Notes: a model not told the origin generated them from the sequence alone. Positions 26,688 through 36,605 are shown, numbered from the stretch's first letter. The stretch: DNA of 53,256 bases from a bacterium UBP8_UBA817 (GCA_002296285.1 DBHX01000049.1:1-53256); one strand, 5' to 3'. Translations and numbers: made by a program.

Positions 26688-27683
26688 ATGGACGATGCCA
26701 TTCGAAGTTTGTACACTCAAGGCATGAGGTATATACGAACCATTGATGCTAATTTGGCCCGTCTAAGTGAGGGCTTGCGGGTGATTGAAGACGTCTGCCG
26801 ATTTGAGTTATCCAACGACACACTCACCCATGCCACCAAAGCGATTCGCAACGAACTTAAAGCGGCCAGCCAGTCGTTTTCAAGACTGGAGCTGGTGAAT
26901 GCCAGAAGCACCGGTACGGATGTTCGTGCCAATGCCACCGCCCCCGCCCGCGAATCACTGACAGATTTAATAACGGCCAATGCAAAACGGGCCACAGAAG
27001 CCTGTCGATCGCTGGAGGAATGCACCCACCATCACGCTTTCAGTGACATTCGCTATCGCATCTATGATTTGGAACAATCCATTTGGCATGCCCTGGCCCG
27101 AGCGCCATTGACGGGACCTGGGATTTACGTGGTATCTGATTCGCCAGCGCATTTGATTGACTGTGCTAAAAAGGACTACGTTCCCATTGTGCAATACCGG
27201 AATAAGGGGGCCACAAAATCGGACATCTTTAACGAATGCCTCCCATTGGCCAAAGAACTTCGCGCGATGGATGTAATCTTCATTGTGAATGACCATATGG
27301 ACATTGCCATTGGCGTTGGGGCTGATGGGGTGCATGTGGGGCAAGATGACATTCCCACCCCACAAATTCGAGCCTGTTTGGGGCACACCAAATTAATTGG
27401 CCGAACCACCCACACCTTGGGACAAGGCCAGGCGGCCGCAAGGGATGGCGCCGATTATGTCAGTGTGGGACCCATTTGGGAGACCCCCTCAAAGCCAGGC
27501 CGTCCGGGCATTGGCGTTGACTATTTAAAAAACGCCCATCAACTGCCCATTCCCTTTGTGGCGATTGGGGGTATAAATTTAAGCAATATTAATGAAATTT
27601 CAATTCACAATCCGCCGCTTATTGGCGCCATACGCTCAACGATGGACATTGAAAGATTGTGGAAATCATTCAAAAATAATTAA
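26688..27683 (+). CDS. thiE: Two-domain thiamine-phosphate synthase
   Basis: Residues about 140-331 are ThiE, which joins HMP-pyrophosphate and thiazole phosphate: PIVQYRNKGA, IFIVNDHMDIAIGVGADGVH, HVGQDDIP, IGRTTHT, YVSVGPIWETPSKPGRPGIG and FVAIGGI. The first 140 residues are the extra helical domain seen in cyanobacterial and some epsilonproteobacterial ThiE (IRTIDANLARLSEGLRVIED, then CRF). The ATG at 26688 is used; an ATG at 26724 just before the conserved part is possible. No other thiamine genes are nearby. Confidence 0.93.
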   Translation: MDDAIRSLYTQGMRYIRTIDANLARLSEGLRVIEDVCRFELSNDTLTHATKAIRNELKAASQSFSRLELVNARSTGTDVRANATAPARESLTDLITANAKRATEACRSLEECTHHHAFSDIRYRIYDLEQSIWHALARAPLTGPGIYVVSDSPAHLIDCAKKDYVPIVQYRNKGATKSDIFNECLPLAKELRAMDVIFIVNDHMDIAIGVGADGVHVGQDDIPTPQIRACLGHTKLIGRTTHTLGQGQAAARDGADYVSVGPIWETPSKPGRPGIGVDYLKNAHQLPIPFVAIGGINLSNINEISIHNPPLIGAIRSTMDIERLWKSFKNN

Positions 27684-27845
27684 AATTTTATTATTGACTT
27701 TGCATCTTTGTTATGGGTAATGGGGGTAATCCCAAAATAAATTTAGAGGTTACAACATTGTTATTGTTTTTCCAGACGACTAATCACAGCAAGGTGCGTG
27801 ATGAGCATTGCTTGCCGATAACGCTCATGATTGGAGGAGATGATT

Positions 27846-27996
27846 ATGTCATCTGTTAGTGGGCTATCAGCTGTAAGTGGGGCACCTGGTAGTGCACCAA
27901 GGGTAACAAGTTCAAGAAGAGTATCAGCGCACCGCCCATCATCGGTGAACACACAAACCATGGCAAGAGCAATTCGAGGCCTCAATTTAATAGATA
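27846..27996 (+). pseudogene. 5' fragment of an unrecognised gene interrupted by an IS element
   Basis: An ATG at 27846 with GGAGGA eight bases upstream opens a Ser/Ala/Arg-rich N-terminus (MSSVSGLSAVSGAPGSAPRV) of about 50 codons. The frame runs into the left inverted repeat of the insertion sequence and stops inside it at 28028. The good start site suggests this was the true beginning of the gene whose remainder lies after the element, but the reading frames do not join simply, so a further indel is needed. Confidence 0.5.
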
Positions 27997-29213
27997 AAAG
28001 ACCTCTGCATAACCTTGGTATAAATTGATAAAATAAAAGAATCCCAAATAACGAGGTGCAGAATGGCAACATTTTTTGAATTAGGATTAGAAAGTCAGAT
28101 AGGAAATAAAAATCAACTGGTAAAAATTAATAAGTTAATAAATTGGGAGCGATTACGAGGGTATTTGAGGAAGATTCATAAGAATGAGAATCATAATTTG
28201 GGTGGTCCCACAGGGTATGATCCGTTAAAAATGTTCAAAGCAATCTTGCTAGGCCAATGGCACAATTTAAGCGATCCAGGATTAGAAGAAAGTTTGCGAG
28301 TACGCTTGGATTTTATGGCATTCACGGGGTTTGAGATGGGTAGCGCAATTCCTGATGAAACAACATTATGTCGATTTTGAAACAAGCTGATCGCCTTAAA
28401 ACTAGATAAAAAGCTATTCAGGATGTTAAATCAAGAACTAGAAAAATTAGGGTTTCAAATTGAATCAGCTCAAGGCGCGCTTGTTGATGCAACGATTATT
28501 GAATCAAATTGCCGGCCACGAAAAGAAATTATTGTAAGCGTGGACAGAAAAGAAGATGCTGACGCTGAAATAAATCCCCCAATGATTGAAATCAACGAAT
28601 CCAAAGATCCGGACGGACGTTGGATTAAAAAAGGAAATAAAAGCCACTATGGCTACAAAGGATTTATTTCCGTTACCAAGGGTGATGGCTATATCCAGGC
28701 AACTCGAGTTACCCCTGCCAACGAGTCTGAAATGAAGGTGTTTAAATCGTTTGTAGAAGACATTCCAAGTTCCGAGATATTTGCAGATAAAGGGTATACC
28801 AGTACTGAAAACAATGCGTTACTGAGGCAGTTGGGCAAAAAGAGTCGCATTATGAAAAAAGCTGTCCGAAATAAGCCGCTTAAGCAATGGGAAAAAGTAT
28901 TTAATCGGCTTGTTAGCCATCATCGTTTTCGAGAAGCATTTAGTACCTTGAAACGAAGGTTCCACCTTAATCGATTTAGATATGTTTCTCTACAGAAAGT
29001 TCAGTCTGAACTCATATTTAAATCGATGGGATTTAATCTACTTAAGGCTGCAAATAGCATGGCTTAGCCAATGAAATTAGCCAAAAACGGGCTGATTTAC
29101 AAAAATATTTTTACAAACAAACTCATTATTTTGACTTTTTTCTTTCCTGAAAGCCACTTTCTCTACAGTTTTTAGAAAATTTTAGCTTTCTTTTCAGTTG
29201 TGCAGAGGTCTTT
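27997..29213 (+). mobile_element. IS5-family insertion sequence
   Basis: The element is about 1.2 kb, bounded by 17-bp inverted repeats AAAGACCTCTGCAYAAC (27997-28013 and, inverted, 29197-29213) with one mismatch. GATA and GATT flank the two ends, a possible decayed target duplication. It carries one DDE transposase frame with an internal stop. Exact ends could differ by a few bases. Confidence 0.85.
28063..29067 (+). pseudogene. IS5-family DDE transposase, interrupted by an in-frame TGA
   Basis: The frame starts at ATG 28063 with GAGGTG upstream. It reads through the IS5 N-terminal region (GYDPLKMFKAILLGQWHNLS, SAIPDETTLCRF) to TGA at 28378-28380. It continues in the same frame (NKLIALKLDKKLF, GALVDATIIES with the first Asp, KKGNKSHYGYKGFI, VTPANESEMK, IFADKGYTS with the second Asp, EAFSTLKRRF) to TAG at 29065-29067. 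IS5 proteins have Phe-Arg at the stop, so CGA to TGA is the simplest history. TGA ends normal genes here (ftsW, the ZnuA-like gene), so it is not a sense codon. Confidence 0.85.
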
Positions 29214-29832
29214 GATTGGTTATTATCACACTATTGGCGTTCGAACCAATCAATTGAACCCAACGGCAATAGATCCAAGCACAACCCCCGATATGCTTTT
29301 TACCCCACACACCTTCAACTATTTAACTTCATTGGGAATAACACCTCATTCATATCGTACGATCAAGGATCTTAATGAACTCCCAGAAGAGAAACGGGCC
29401 AACATTACCCAGCTTATCCGTTATTGGGAACAACCAACACCACTTGGCCAAATGAAATCACAGGAGCACACAATTTTAACAACAGCGTTAAGCCTAGCTC
29501 AAGTTGTTAGTGTTTCGATGCGAACGGAAGACTTTGGGGCTCAATCATTACAACAATCAATTCTAGGCGCTCCAATAGAAACGTCACCTGCATTTATGAG
29601 CCCGACTAAAATGGATTCAACAAAAAGAGAAGATGAAACAAGAAGTGACCACTGTGCCCGTGTTGCACTAATTGAGAGAGAAATTGAAGAAAAAACGGAG
29701 GCATCTGATGCGGCGTTTGAAGAGGATCAGGCATTGATTCAAGACCTTCCCCCAACAACAGCACGTGCAGTTTATAACCATTTGAAAGCGTTATATCACT
29801 TACAAAAGAAATGGGACATCTTGGATCACTAA
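29200..29832 (+). CDS. Hypothetical protein, fragment 2 of a broken large gene
   Basis: The 210-codon frame begins inside the right repeat of the insertion sequence (GTG 29200), so its true start is lost. It reads as a polar, helical protein (LIGYYHTIGVRTNQL near the start) with no domain I recognise. It ends at TAA 29830-29832, while the next frame is already open by 29819 and continues the same style of sequence. I read it as the second piece of one gene spanning 27846-32145. Confidence 0.5.
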   Translation: MQRSLIGYYHTIGVRTNQLNPTAIDPSTTPDMLFTPHTFNYLTSLGITPHSYRTIKDLNELPEEKRANITQLIRYWEQPTPLGQMKSQEHTILTTALSLAQVVSVSMRTEDFGAQSLQQSILGAPIETSPAFMSPTKMDSTKREDETRSDHCARVALIEREIEEKTEASDAAFEEDQALIQDLPPTTARAVYNHLKALYHLQKKWDILDH

Positions 29833-29878
29833 CAAATTAAGTACTATAGATTACCAAAAAGAATACCCGGAACGAGTC

Positions 29879-31306
29879 GTGAAGTTTTACGCCGCATATT
29901 CCAATTTATGCACCCGGGTTCGCATGTTGGAACACCAATTTTTATACACACTTGAAAACACTCGTTATCAATTGGAATTTTCCGAGATTCACTTGGATGG
30001 GGAACTCATGATGCCCGTTGAAGCCATTGCGATGGCACACCGCCTGACCTTCATAACAACACCAATGGCTCTTCAATCATTCCTATCACGCAATGGCATT
30101 CCGATTGACATTCTAGAGCAGGGCCTAGAAAATGCCGTCATATTTAATGCCATGGCCAATGTTAGCTTTGGAATGAACCCCAATTGCTTGTCCACTCACC
30201 AATGCCCACAACCATTGATTGATTTCGTAAAAGAACATCAAGCAATGCTTAGAGAAAAGAGAAACGCATTTGCAAACACATTTTTCACAGCCACTAAAGA
30301 AGAGGTTTTCGATGTGTTGAGTATCCTTCCACAAGGCCCAAAAACCGTGGCATTGGCCGCCATTGAATCTGGGGGTTTACTTGACATAAACGATCCAGAT
30401 TTTAATCAAATGCTTCATGAACGTATTGCACGAGGAGCCATAGAACCAATGGTTGTTGGCGACTCGTTTCTTGCTTTTTTTATGGAAACGGTTAACGAGA
30501 CCATGACGCTACTTGAATCTCGCCCATTAATTGATGGTGTCGCAGAGCTTCAAGCTGGTATTCGAGACCACATCATAGTGTGTTTCGAAAAGATTATGGC
30601 GATCGTTTATGAAAAAATAAGCTCATGGACATGCCCTCGCGATATAACCACAAAATCCCTACAAGAACTATCTGAATTATCCGATGCATGGGAATCATAT
30701 TATAACGAACAAATGACATTGCTTCGGCCATTTATCGGACTATTAAGTAAAAAACACTTGCATGCATTTCCAGAGTTTAATGCAATTTTCAATGCATTGC
30801 ATCAAATTTCACGCATGCAGCATGAATTTAAAGGAGCCATGACCAACCGTGCGGAGCAATTGATGCCTGAGGGGATTCTTTCAATGCAAATGAAGCATGC
30901 CTGTCACCAACACTTTGATCGCATGATTGAGGATTTAAATGCGGTAGAATTAAGCAAATTCACCTCATTCCATACTCAATTGAAAGACGCTATTAGGAAT
31001 TTAATGGACGTGAATGATTCGCATACCGAAGATATTCATACCTTTTGTTTATTCTTGGGCTTCCCGAGAGATGCCGAATTCACATTTGAATCCCTCAAAG
31101 ACTACTTGGCATCTTTACGTGATGCCACTGGTGAGACCATGACATTTGACATGCCACACAATGATTACCATGCCTTTGTATTGAAGGCCATCGAGCAAAT
31201 CGAACGCAACAATCCAAACGGGCCAAACGGGCACCTAGAACCGCCAAAAGCTCTGGTGGAGGAGGCGGCCTTAGTCAAATTGGTGGCGCACTCACGGCAA
31301 GATTAA
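29879..31306 (+). CDS. Hypothetical protein, fragment 3 of a broken large gene
   Basis: A 475-residue frame with a GTG at 29879; the frame is open further upstream to at least 29819 (TNKLSTIDYQKEYPERVVKF), so the GTG is probably not a real start. The protein is largely alpha-helical, rich in Glu, His and Met, without signal peptide, membrane helix or known motif. It ends at 31306, inside a region where the next frame already reads SSGGGGLSQIGGALTARLNE. A one-base change near 31240-31260 would fuse them. Confidence 0.5.
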   Translation: MKFYAAYSNLCTRVRMLEHQFLYTLENTRYQLEFSEIHLDGELMMPVEAIAMAHRLTFITTPMALQSFLSRNGIPIDILEQGLENAVIFNAMANVSFGMNPNCLSTHQCPQPLIDFVKEHQAMLREKRNAFANTFFTATKEEVFDVLSILPQGPKTVALAAIESGGLLDINDPDFNQMLHERIARGAIEPMVVGDSFLAFFMETVNETMTLLESRPLIDGVAELQAGIRDHIIVCFEKIMAIVYEKISSWTCPRDITTKSLQELSELSDAWESYYNEQMTLLRPFIGLLSKKHLHAFPEFNAIFNALHQISRMQHEFKGAMTNRAEQLMPEGILSMQMKHACHQHFDRMIEDLNAVELSKFTSFHTQLKDAIRNLMDVNDSHTEDIHTFCLFLGFPRDAEFTFESLKDYLASLRDATGETMTFDMPHNDYHAFVLKAIEQIERNNPNGPNGHLEPPKALVEEAALVKLVAHSRQD

Positions 31307-31350
31307 ATGAAAAAGCGCTTGCAAAAGTAAGTGCGTGGCATGTTCAACTT

Positions 31351-32145
31351 TTGGTATCGGATATAGCCCCAACACTTGCATTGATTCGCAGAGATCAACC
31401 AACCATTAATCATGCCCCTGCATTTAATGCACTTGTTTATGTTGAACAAAGTGATCCCCCAAATTTAGGCGTTACTTTTCGTGAGTTCGACCCCATTTTA
31501 GAGGCATGCCCCCCCATGAACCCCGACCAATGCCATAGGGAAGGTTGCCAATCCACACTTCGGTATTTAAATTTAGTAGATCGTTACCCGGAGGCCAATG
31601 AATTTGCATTGGTTGCATTTCAACCACCAAGCGCTACTGGCGTTGGACCCATTGAAGCGGCCATTCAGTCCCAACTCTTTGGACATGCCGATGATGTGTG
31701 TGAACATAAAGAGGATGAAGATCTTACAGATCCATTAAAAGAAATGCTTAATGGCATTGTGAATAACACCCTTATTGAAGGTGCCAAACTGGCCTATCTA
31801 ACCTCATATTTCAGCTATTTAATTGAGGGCACCTCAGAGGTCGCTACCTGCGAGGGATTGAATGCTTATCTGCTTTCTAAATGCGAAGAAATCAGTGAAA
31901 AACGAACCGAATTTTTTAACCAACATAAACCTCAAATTCTTTTTGGATTAAAAGACCAAGAGCCCCGTGAAATGGACACCCTTGAAATGGATAAAAAACG
32001 ATTTGAAAAGTTTCCATCAATCTATCGTCCAAGAGCGTACAAACGTCCCAAAACACCCGATTCTTTCATTGTCACTTTGCGTGATGAAACATACGAGGAC
32101 CATGAACATCACAGAAACTTTCTAGCAAAACTTAAACTCAGTTGA
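31351..32145 (+). CDS. Hypothetical protein, fragment 4 (3' end) of a broken large gene
   Basis: The frame is open from about 31201 and carries coding-like sequence from 31252 (GGALTARLNEKALAKVSAWH). The TTG at 31351 is only the first listed start. The 264 residues include a Cys/His stretch (EACPPMNPDQCHREGCQSTL) and an acidic HADDVCEHKEDEDL, which could bind metal, but no known finger is recognised. The lysine/arginine-rich end precedes valS by about 30 bases. Confidence 0.5.
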   Translation: MVSDIAPTLALIRRDQPTINHAPAFNALVYVEQSDPPNLGVTFREFDPILEACPPMNPDQCHREGCQSTLRYLNLVDRYPEANEFALVAFQPPSATGVGPIEAAIQSQLFGHADDVCEHKEDEDLTDPLKEMLNGIVNNTLIEGAKLAYLTSYFSYLIEGTSEVATCEGLNAYLLSKCEEISEKRTEFFNQHKPQILFGLKDQEPREMDTLEMDKKRFEKFPSIYRPRAYKRPKTPDSFIVTLRDETYEDHEHHRNFLAKLKLS

Positions 32146-32176
32146 AAAAATTGGTTAAGTGTACCAAAATATAACC

Positions 32177-34834
32177 ATGTCAACCGACGAACGTTTTTTT
32201 AAACTCTACCAACCCGCTGAGGTTGAAGCCTCGCTTTACGAAGAATGGGAATTGGGTGGTGATTTCTCCCCGGTTGGCACAGGCCCTTCATTTTCAATGG
32301 TCATCCCACCTCCGAATGTGACTGGAGAACTCCATATGGGGCATGCCCTCAATGTCACCATTCAAGACATTATGGCACGATTTAAACGACTCCACGGGTT
32401 TCGGGTATTATGGATCCCAGGCACGGATCATGCGGGCATTGCCACCCAAAATGTGGTGGACAAAACCCTGCAAGCCGAGGGCACATCCGCGGCCAAACTG
32501 GGTCGAGATGAGTTTCTAAAAAAAGTATGGGAATGGAAAGATAATTACGGGAATCGCATTACCAAACAAATTCGACGCTTGGGGGCCAGTGTAGATTGGC
32601 ACTACGAGCGATTCACCATGGATGACGGCTGCAAAACCGCCGTTACCAAGCATTTTATTGACCTATACAACCAAGGGTTGATTTATAAAGGGGAATACAT
32701 TGTAAATTGGTGCCCCAAAAATAAAACAGCCCTCAGCGATATTGAAGTGGAATACAAAGAGTCCAACGGCCATTTGTGGCACATGAATTACCCTCTCACC
32801 AATAACCCAACCACCGCCATTTGTGTCGCCACCACCCGGCCTGAAACCATGTTTGGAGACACTGGGGTTGCGGTGCACCCCGACGATGAACGTTACCAAC
32901 ACCTGATTGGCCAAACCGTCCGATTGCCGTATGTGGATCGTGATATTCCCATTGTGGCGGATCGCCATGTGGATAAAGACTTTGGATCGGGTGCCGTTAA
33001 AGTGACCCCCGCCCATGACCCTAATGATTTTGAGATTGGCAATCGCCATGACTTGCCCCGCATTTTGGTCATGGATGAAGGTGCCATTATGAATGAAAAT
33101 GCACCCAAGCAATACCAGGGCTTGGACCGCTACCAATGCCGAAAGCAATTGGTTAAAGACCTACAAACTGATGGCTTTTTGGTTAAAATAGAGGACCATG
33201 TGCACAATGTTGGCACCAATACCCGTAGTGGTGAAGTGATTGAACCTTACTTATCGAAGCAATGGTTCATTGATATGAAAAAATGTACCCAACCGGCCAT
33301 TGAGGCCGTCAAAAATAAGGACATCACCTTCGTCCCCAGCCGTTGGGAAAAACTTTATTTTGAATGGATGGAAAATATTCGGGATTGGTGCATATCCCGA
33401 CAAATTTGGTGGGGCCACCAAATCCCCGTTTGGTATTGCCAAGCGGGTAAAGGGTGCCCAGAAATTGTCAGCGAAACACCACCCATTGTCTGCCCTCACT
33501 GTGGTGACACTCACTTGAAACAAGACCCTGATGTTTTAGATACTTGGTTTTCATCGGCATTATGGCCATTTTCAACCATGGGTTGGCCTCAAGACACCGA
33601 TCTACTGGCCAACTACTACCCCACGTCATTGCTGGTCACCGGTTACGATATTTTGACCTTCTGGGTGTCTCGCATGATTACCATGGGCATTTTTGATATG
33701 AAAAAAATCCCATTTAGCCACGTGTATATTCATGGATTGGTGCGTGATATTCATGGCAAAAAAATGAGCAAATCGGTTGGAAATGTCATCAATCCCCTTG
33801 ACATTATTGATGAACATGGCGCGGATGCGCTTCGTTTTGGAATTTCTTCTTTGTGTACCAAAGGCGGCCAAGATATTAAATTGTCCATGGACAAAATCCA
33901 GGCCAGTCGAAATTTTACCAATAAAATATGGAACTTTTCACGTTTTGTGGACATGTGCCTCATGGATGCCAGCACGCCCATTGATCCCATGGCCATCCCC
34001 ACTCCCAGCACGGATATTGACGGTTGGGTGTTGGATCGCCTGAACCATACCATTGAAACGGTTACAGATCACTTGAATGATTATAATTTTTCAGCGGCGG
34101 CTGATGAATTGTGGGAATTTACTTGGAATCAATGTTGTGATTGGTATGTGGAGGGCATGAAACTTCACAAAGAAGCCTCCTTGCCAGTGCTCACTTACGT
34201 GTGCTTTCAAACCCTCATCTTGTTGCACCCATTCATGCCATTTGTGACCGAGGCCGTTTGGAAAAACTTATCCAAGCACCCCAATATCAAAGAAGACAAC
34301 CTCATGGATACCATTCAACATGCCACATGGCCAACCCCAACGGGAACAGTAAACGCTGATCGCATTCAAGCATTCGATACAACATTTAATGTGATTCGTG
34401 AAATTCGTCACCTCATTAAATCCACACAAGTATCCACAAAAGAAGCCCTTACCGTGCATTTATCGCATCCAATTAAAACCACTCAAACAATGTTACAAAA
34501 TCAAATCAACCTGATCTGCAAACTCACCAAAGTCACCCAATGCAACATTCATCCAAGCCCTGTTGCTATTGACGGACCACACAGCCAATCGGTGGCATCC
34601 ACCATCGACATTCAACTCATTCTACCCGCAGTGGACGTTGCGGCTGAACGTGACCGACTGAGCAAACAATTAACTCAACTCAAGCAACAACAAGCCACCC
34701 TGACAAAAAAACTATCGAATGATCAATTCACGGCCAAAGCCCCCCCGGCCGTTGTCGAAAAGGTTCGTTCAGAATCCAATAATATTAATTCTGAGATTCA
34801 ATCCATCGAGCAGCAAATTGCCACACTCTCTTAA
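32177..34834 (+). CDS. valS: Valyl-tRNA synthetase
   Basis: Class I synthetase charging tRNA-Val. From ATG 32177 it is 885 residues. It has the HIGH motif as GELHMGHALN, the editing-domain signature ATTRPETMFGDTGVAVHPDD, VKVTPAHDPNDF, the KMSKS motif GKKMSKSVGN, and WCISRQIWWGHQIPVWYC with the zinc cysteines that follow. A C-terminal coiled coil (RDRLSKQLTQLKQQQATLTK) matches bacterial ValRS. A GTG at 32159 would add six residues. It overlaps folC by 17 nt and follows the broken accessory gene, so it may start a new transcript. Confidence 0.97.
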   Translation: MSTDERFFKLYQPAEVEASLYEEWELGGDFSPVGTGPSFSMVIPPPNVTGELHMGHALNVTIQDIMARFKRLHGFRVLWIPGTDHAGIATQNVVDKTLQAEGTSAAKLGRDEFLKKVWEWKDNYGNRITKQIRRLGASVDWHYERFTMDDGCKTAVTKHFIDLYNQGLIYKGEYIVNWCPKNKTALSDIEVEYKESNGHLWHMNYPLTNNPTTAICVATTRPETMFGDTGVAVHPDDERYQHLIGQTVRLPYVDRDIPIVADRHVDKDFGSGAVKVTPAHDPNDFEIGNRHDLPRILVMDEGAIMNENAPKQYQGLDRYQCRKQLVKDLQTDGFLVKIEDHVHNVGTNTRSGEVIEPYLSKQWFIDMKKCTQPAIEAVKNKDITFVPSRWEKLYFEWMENIRDWCISRQIWWGHQIPVWYCQAGKGCPEIVSETPPIVCPHCGDTHLKQDPDVLDTWFSSALWPFSTMGWPQDTDLLANYYPTSLLVTGYDILTFWVSRMITMGIFDMKKIPFSHVYIHGLVRDIHGKKMSKSVGNVINPLDIIDEHGADALRFGISSLCTKGGQDIKLSMDKIQASRNFTNKIWNFSRFVDMCLMDASTPIDPMAIPTPSTDIDGWVLDRLNHTIETVTDHLNDYNFSAAADELWEFTWNQCCDWYVEGMKLHKEASLPVLTYVCFQTLILLHPFMPFVTEAVWKNLSKHPNIKEDNLMDTIQHATWPTPTGTVNADRIQAFDTTFNVIREIRHLIKSTQVSTKEALTVHLSHPIKTTQTMLQNQINLICKLTKVTQCNIHPSPVAIDGPHSQSVASTIDIQLILPAVDVAAERDRLSKQLTQLKQQQATLTKKLSNDQFTAKAPPAVVEKVRSESNNINSEIQSIEQQIATLS

Positions 34835-35960
34835 CACCCTTTCATTTTCGGACACGTTATCAAAGCTGCGTGAAAAAGTCGCGCGTCGTGGCATTAACTA
34901 TTCCCTTAACCGATTAACAGCATCATTGGCTCAGTTGAACCATCCGGAAGCCACCCTGCCCTCCACTATCCATATTGCAGGCACCAATGGCAAAGGATCG
35001 GTGGCGCACTATTTAACCCAGGCTCTTCTAAAACTCAACCGTCGGGTGATTACTTACACATCTCCTCATATTCAATGTTATACCGAACGCTTTTTAGTGG
35101 ATGGCCAACCAATTCAACAGCATGAATTCTCAGATTTATTTGACGCGGTGTCATCCGCTGATCGTCATCATCAATTAAGTGAATATGAAATTTTAACACT
35201 CATGGCGTTTCAACTGGTTCAACGAGAATCACCGGACATATTCATTATGGAAACCGGCTTGGGGGGTCGTTTGGATGCCACCAATGTTGTGCCAACGTCC
35301 ATGGCCATCATTACCGATATTGGTCTTGATCATACCCACATTCTGGGGTCAACACTTACCGATATTGCAAAAGAAAAAGCAGGAATTATTAAAGATCATG
35401 CCATGGTAGTTACCCATATGGATCACGACCCTCACGTTATTGAAGTTATTAAAGCATGTGCCAAGCAACAAAGTGCCACCATTCACTGGAGCCCCCCCAA
35501 ACCCAACATGCATAATCGCAATAAAGGGTTGGCGGTAATTGCACTCAATGAGTTACTCAGTATTGAAAATGGAGATGAGATTATGGCTAAAATCACACCA
35601 CCATTTGGGCGCTTAAGTCAAAGCCAATACCAAGGCACCCCTTGTTGGATGGACGTCGGTCATAATTTGGATGCCGCAAAAGCCATCCATCAAACATGGT
35701 CACACCCACACCCATGGATTGTTGGGATGACCAAAGAAAAGGATGCGCTTCCTGTTATAAAACACTTAATTGGCCATTCAATTCCTGTGCGCCTATGCCC
35801 ATTTAAACCTGAAAATAGTTGGTCCATTGCTGATTTACCAGACAATATCGCCCAACAGGTTCAAGTTTGGCAGATTGGGGATGCCATTGAGCCAAACAGT
35901 TTATTTTTTGGGTCATTTTATTTTATCGAATCATTGCTAAAGGAGGCACATAACAAATGA
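34818..35960 (+). CDS. folC: Dihydrofolate synthase / folylpolyglutamate synthase
   Basis: A Mur-ligase-family enzyme that adds glutamate to (dihydro)folates. Marks are IHIAGTNGKGSVAHYL (P-loop), TSPHIQCYTERF, FIMETGLGGRLDATNV and DIGLDHTHILGSTLTDIAKE. An ATG at 34719 lies deep inside valS; the TTG at 34818 puts the start just before the conserved first helix (SDTLSKLREKVARRGI), giving 380 residues, a little shorter than E. coli FolC, mainly in the C-terminal domain. The stop overlaps rdgB by 4 nt. Confidence 0.93.
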   Translation: MPHSLNTLSFSDTLSKLREKVARRGINYSLNRLTASLAQLNHPEATLPSTIHIAGTNGKGSVAHYLTQALLKLNRRVITYTSPHIQCYTERFLVDGQPIQQHEFSDLFDAVSSADRHHQLSEYEILTLMAFQLVQRESPDIFIMETGLGGRLDATNVVPTSMAIITDIGLDHTHILGSTLTDIAKEKAGIIKDHAMVVTHMDHDPHVIEVIKACAKQQSATIHWSPPKPNMHNRNKGLAVIALNELLSIENGDEIMAKITPPFGRLSQSQYQGTPCWMDVGHNLDAAKAIHQTWSHPHPWIVGMTKEKDALPVIKHLIGHSIPVRLCPFKPENSWSIADLPDNIAQQVQVWQIGDAIEPNSLFFGSFYFIESLLKEAHNK

Positions 35961-36571
35961 TTTTAATCGATAAAACCTTGGTCTTATTTACCAATAACCA
36001 TCATAAAGTCCACGAAATTAAAACCATTTTGAACTTAGAAAATGTTCATATTCTTTCTTATAGGGATGTCTTCAAAGACGCTGTCGATGTGGTGGAAGAC
36101 GGGGATACATTTGAAGCCAATGCCATTTTAAAAGTCAATGCCCTACCTGATCACCCAGACTACATTTACTTGGCAGAAGACTCCGGCATTGAAGTGGATC
36201 ACCTAAATGGTGGCCCGGGAATTTATTCTGCACGTTATGCTGGGCCCAATGCTTCTCGCGAAGACATGTGTCATAAACTATTGCGAGATTGTTACGGGGC
36301 TGGAAATCGTGATGCACAATACCGTGCCGTAATGGCCCTTCGTTTTCCAGACCAGTCCATCCAAACATTTACTGGCATTGTTCGCGGATCTTTGGCACAT
36401 GAAATGATTGGCGATGGTGGCTTTGGTTATGACCCCGTGTTTATTCCCGAAGATTATGACGTGACATTTGCTCAAATGGATGAGGCAGATAAGAATCTTT
36501 TGTCCCATCGTTACCAAGCATTAATGCAAGTCAAGCAGTATTTAACGACACAAAAACAACGGCACGATTGA
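35957..36571 (+). CDS. rdgB: XTP/dITP pyrophosphatase (RdgB/HAM1)
   Basis: A house-cleaning enzyme that hydrolyses non-canonical purine nucleoside triphosphates. The 204 residues show FTNNHHKVHEIKTIL (instead of the common TxNxxK), AEDSGIEVDHLNGGPGIYSA, GDGGFGYDPVFIPE and DEADKNLLSHRYQAL. AAAGGAGG lies about eleven bases upstream of the ATG that overlaps the folC stop. Confidence 0.96.
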   Translation: MILIDKTLVLFTNNHHKVHEIKTILNLENVHILSYRDVFKDAVDVVEDGDTFEANAILKVNALPDHPDYIYLAEDSGIEVDHLNGGPGIYSARYAGPNASREDMCHKLLRDCYGAGNRDAQYRAVMALRFPDQSIQTFTGIVRGSLAHEMIGDGGFGYDPVFIPEDYDVTFAQMDEADKNLLSHRYQALMQVKQYLTTQKQRHD

Positions 36572-36596
36572 GCTTCATTGATTTAATGGTTATAAT
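36568..36596 (+). promoter_or_regulatory. Internal promoter before panD
   Basis: TTGAGC (36568-36573), a 17-nt spacer and a perfect TATAAT (36591-36596) end only nine bases before the panD ATG. Transcription from it would begin at or beside the start codon, giving a leaderless message. Confidence 0.55.
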
Positions 36597-36605
36597 AAAT
36601 TCCTA

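Noticed and set aside
26967..27386. Antisense ORF inside thiE
   Set aside because: It lies wholly within a well-supported gene and shows no domain.
28378..28380. TGA as a sense codon (alternative genetic code)
   Set aside because: Other genes, such as ftsW, the ZnuA-like gene and rdgB, end with TGA, and no housekeeping gene here has an internal TGA.
32663..33148. Antisense ORF of 161 codons inside valS
   Set aside because: It mirrors codon bias on the opposite strand of a clear synthetase gene and has no recognisable motif.
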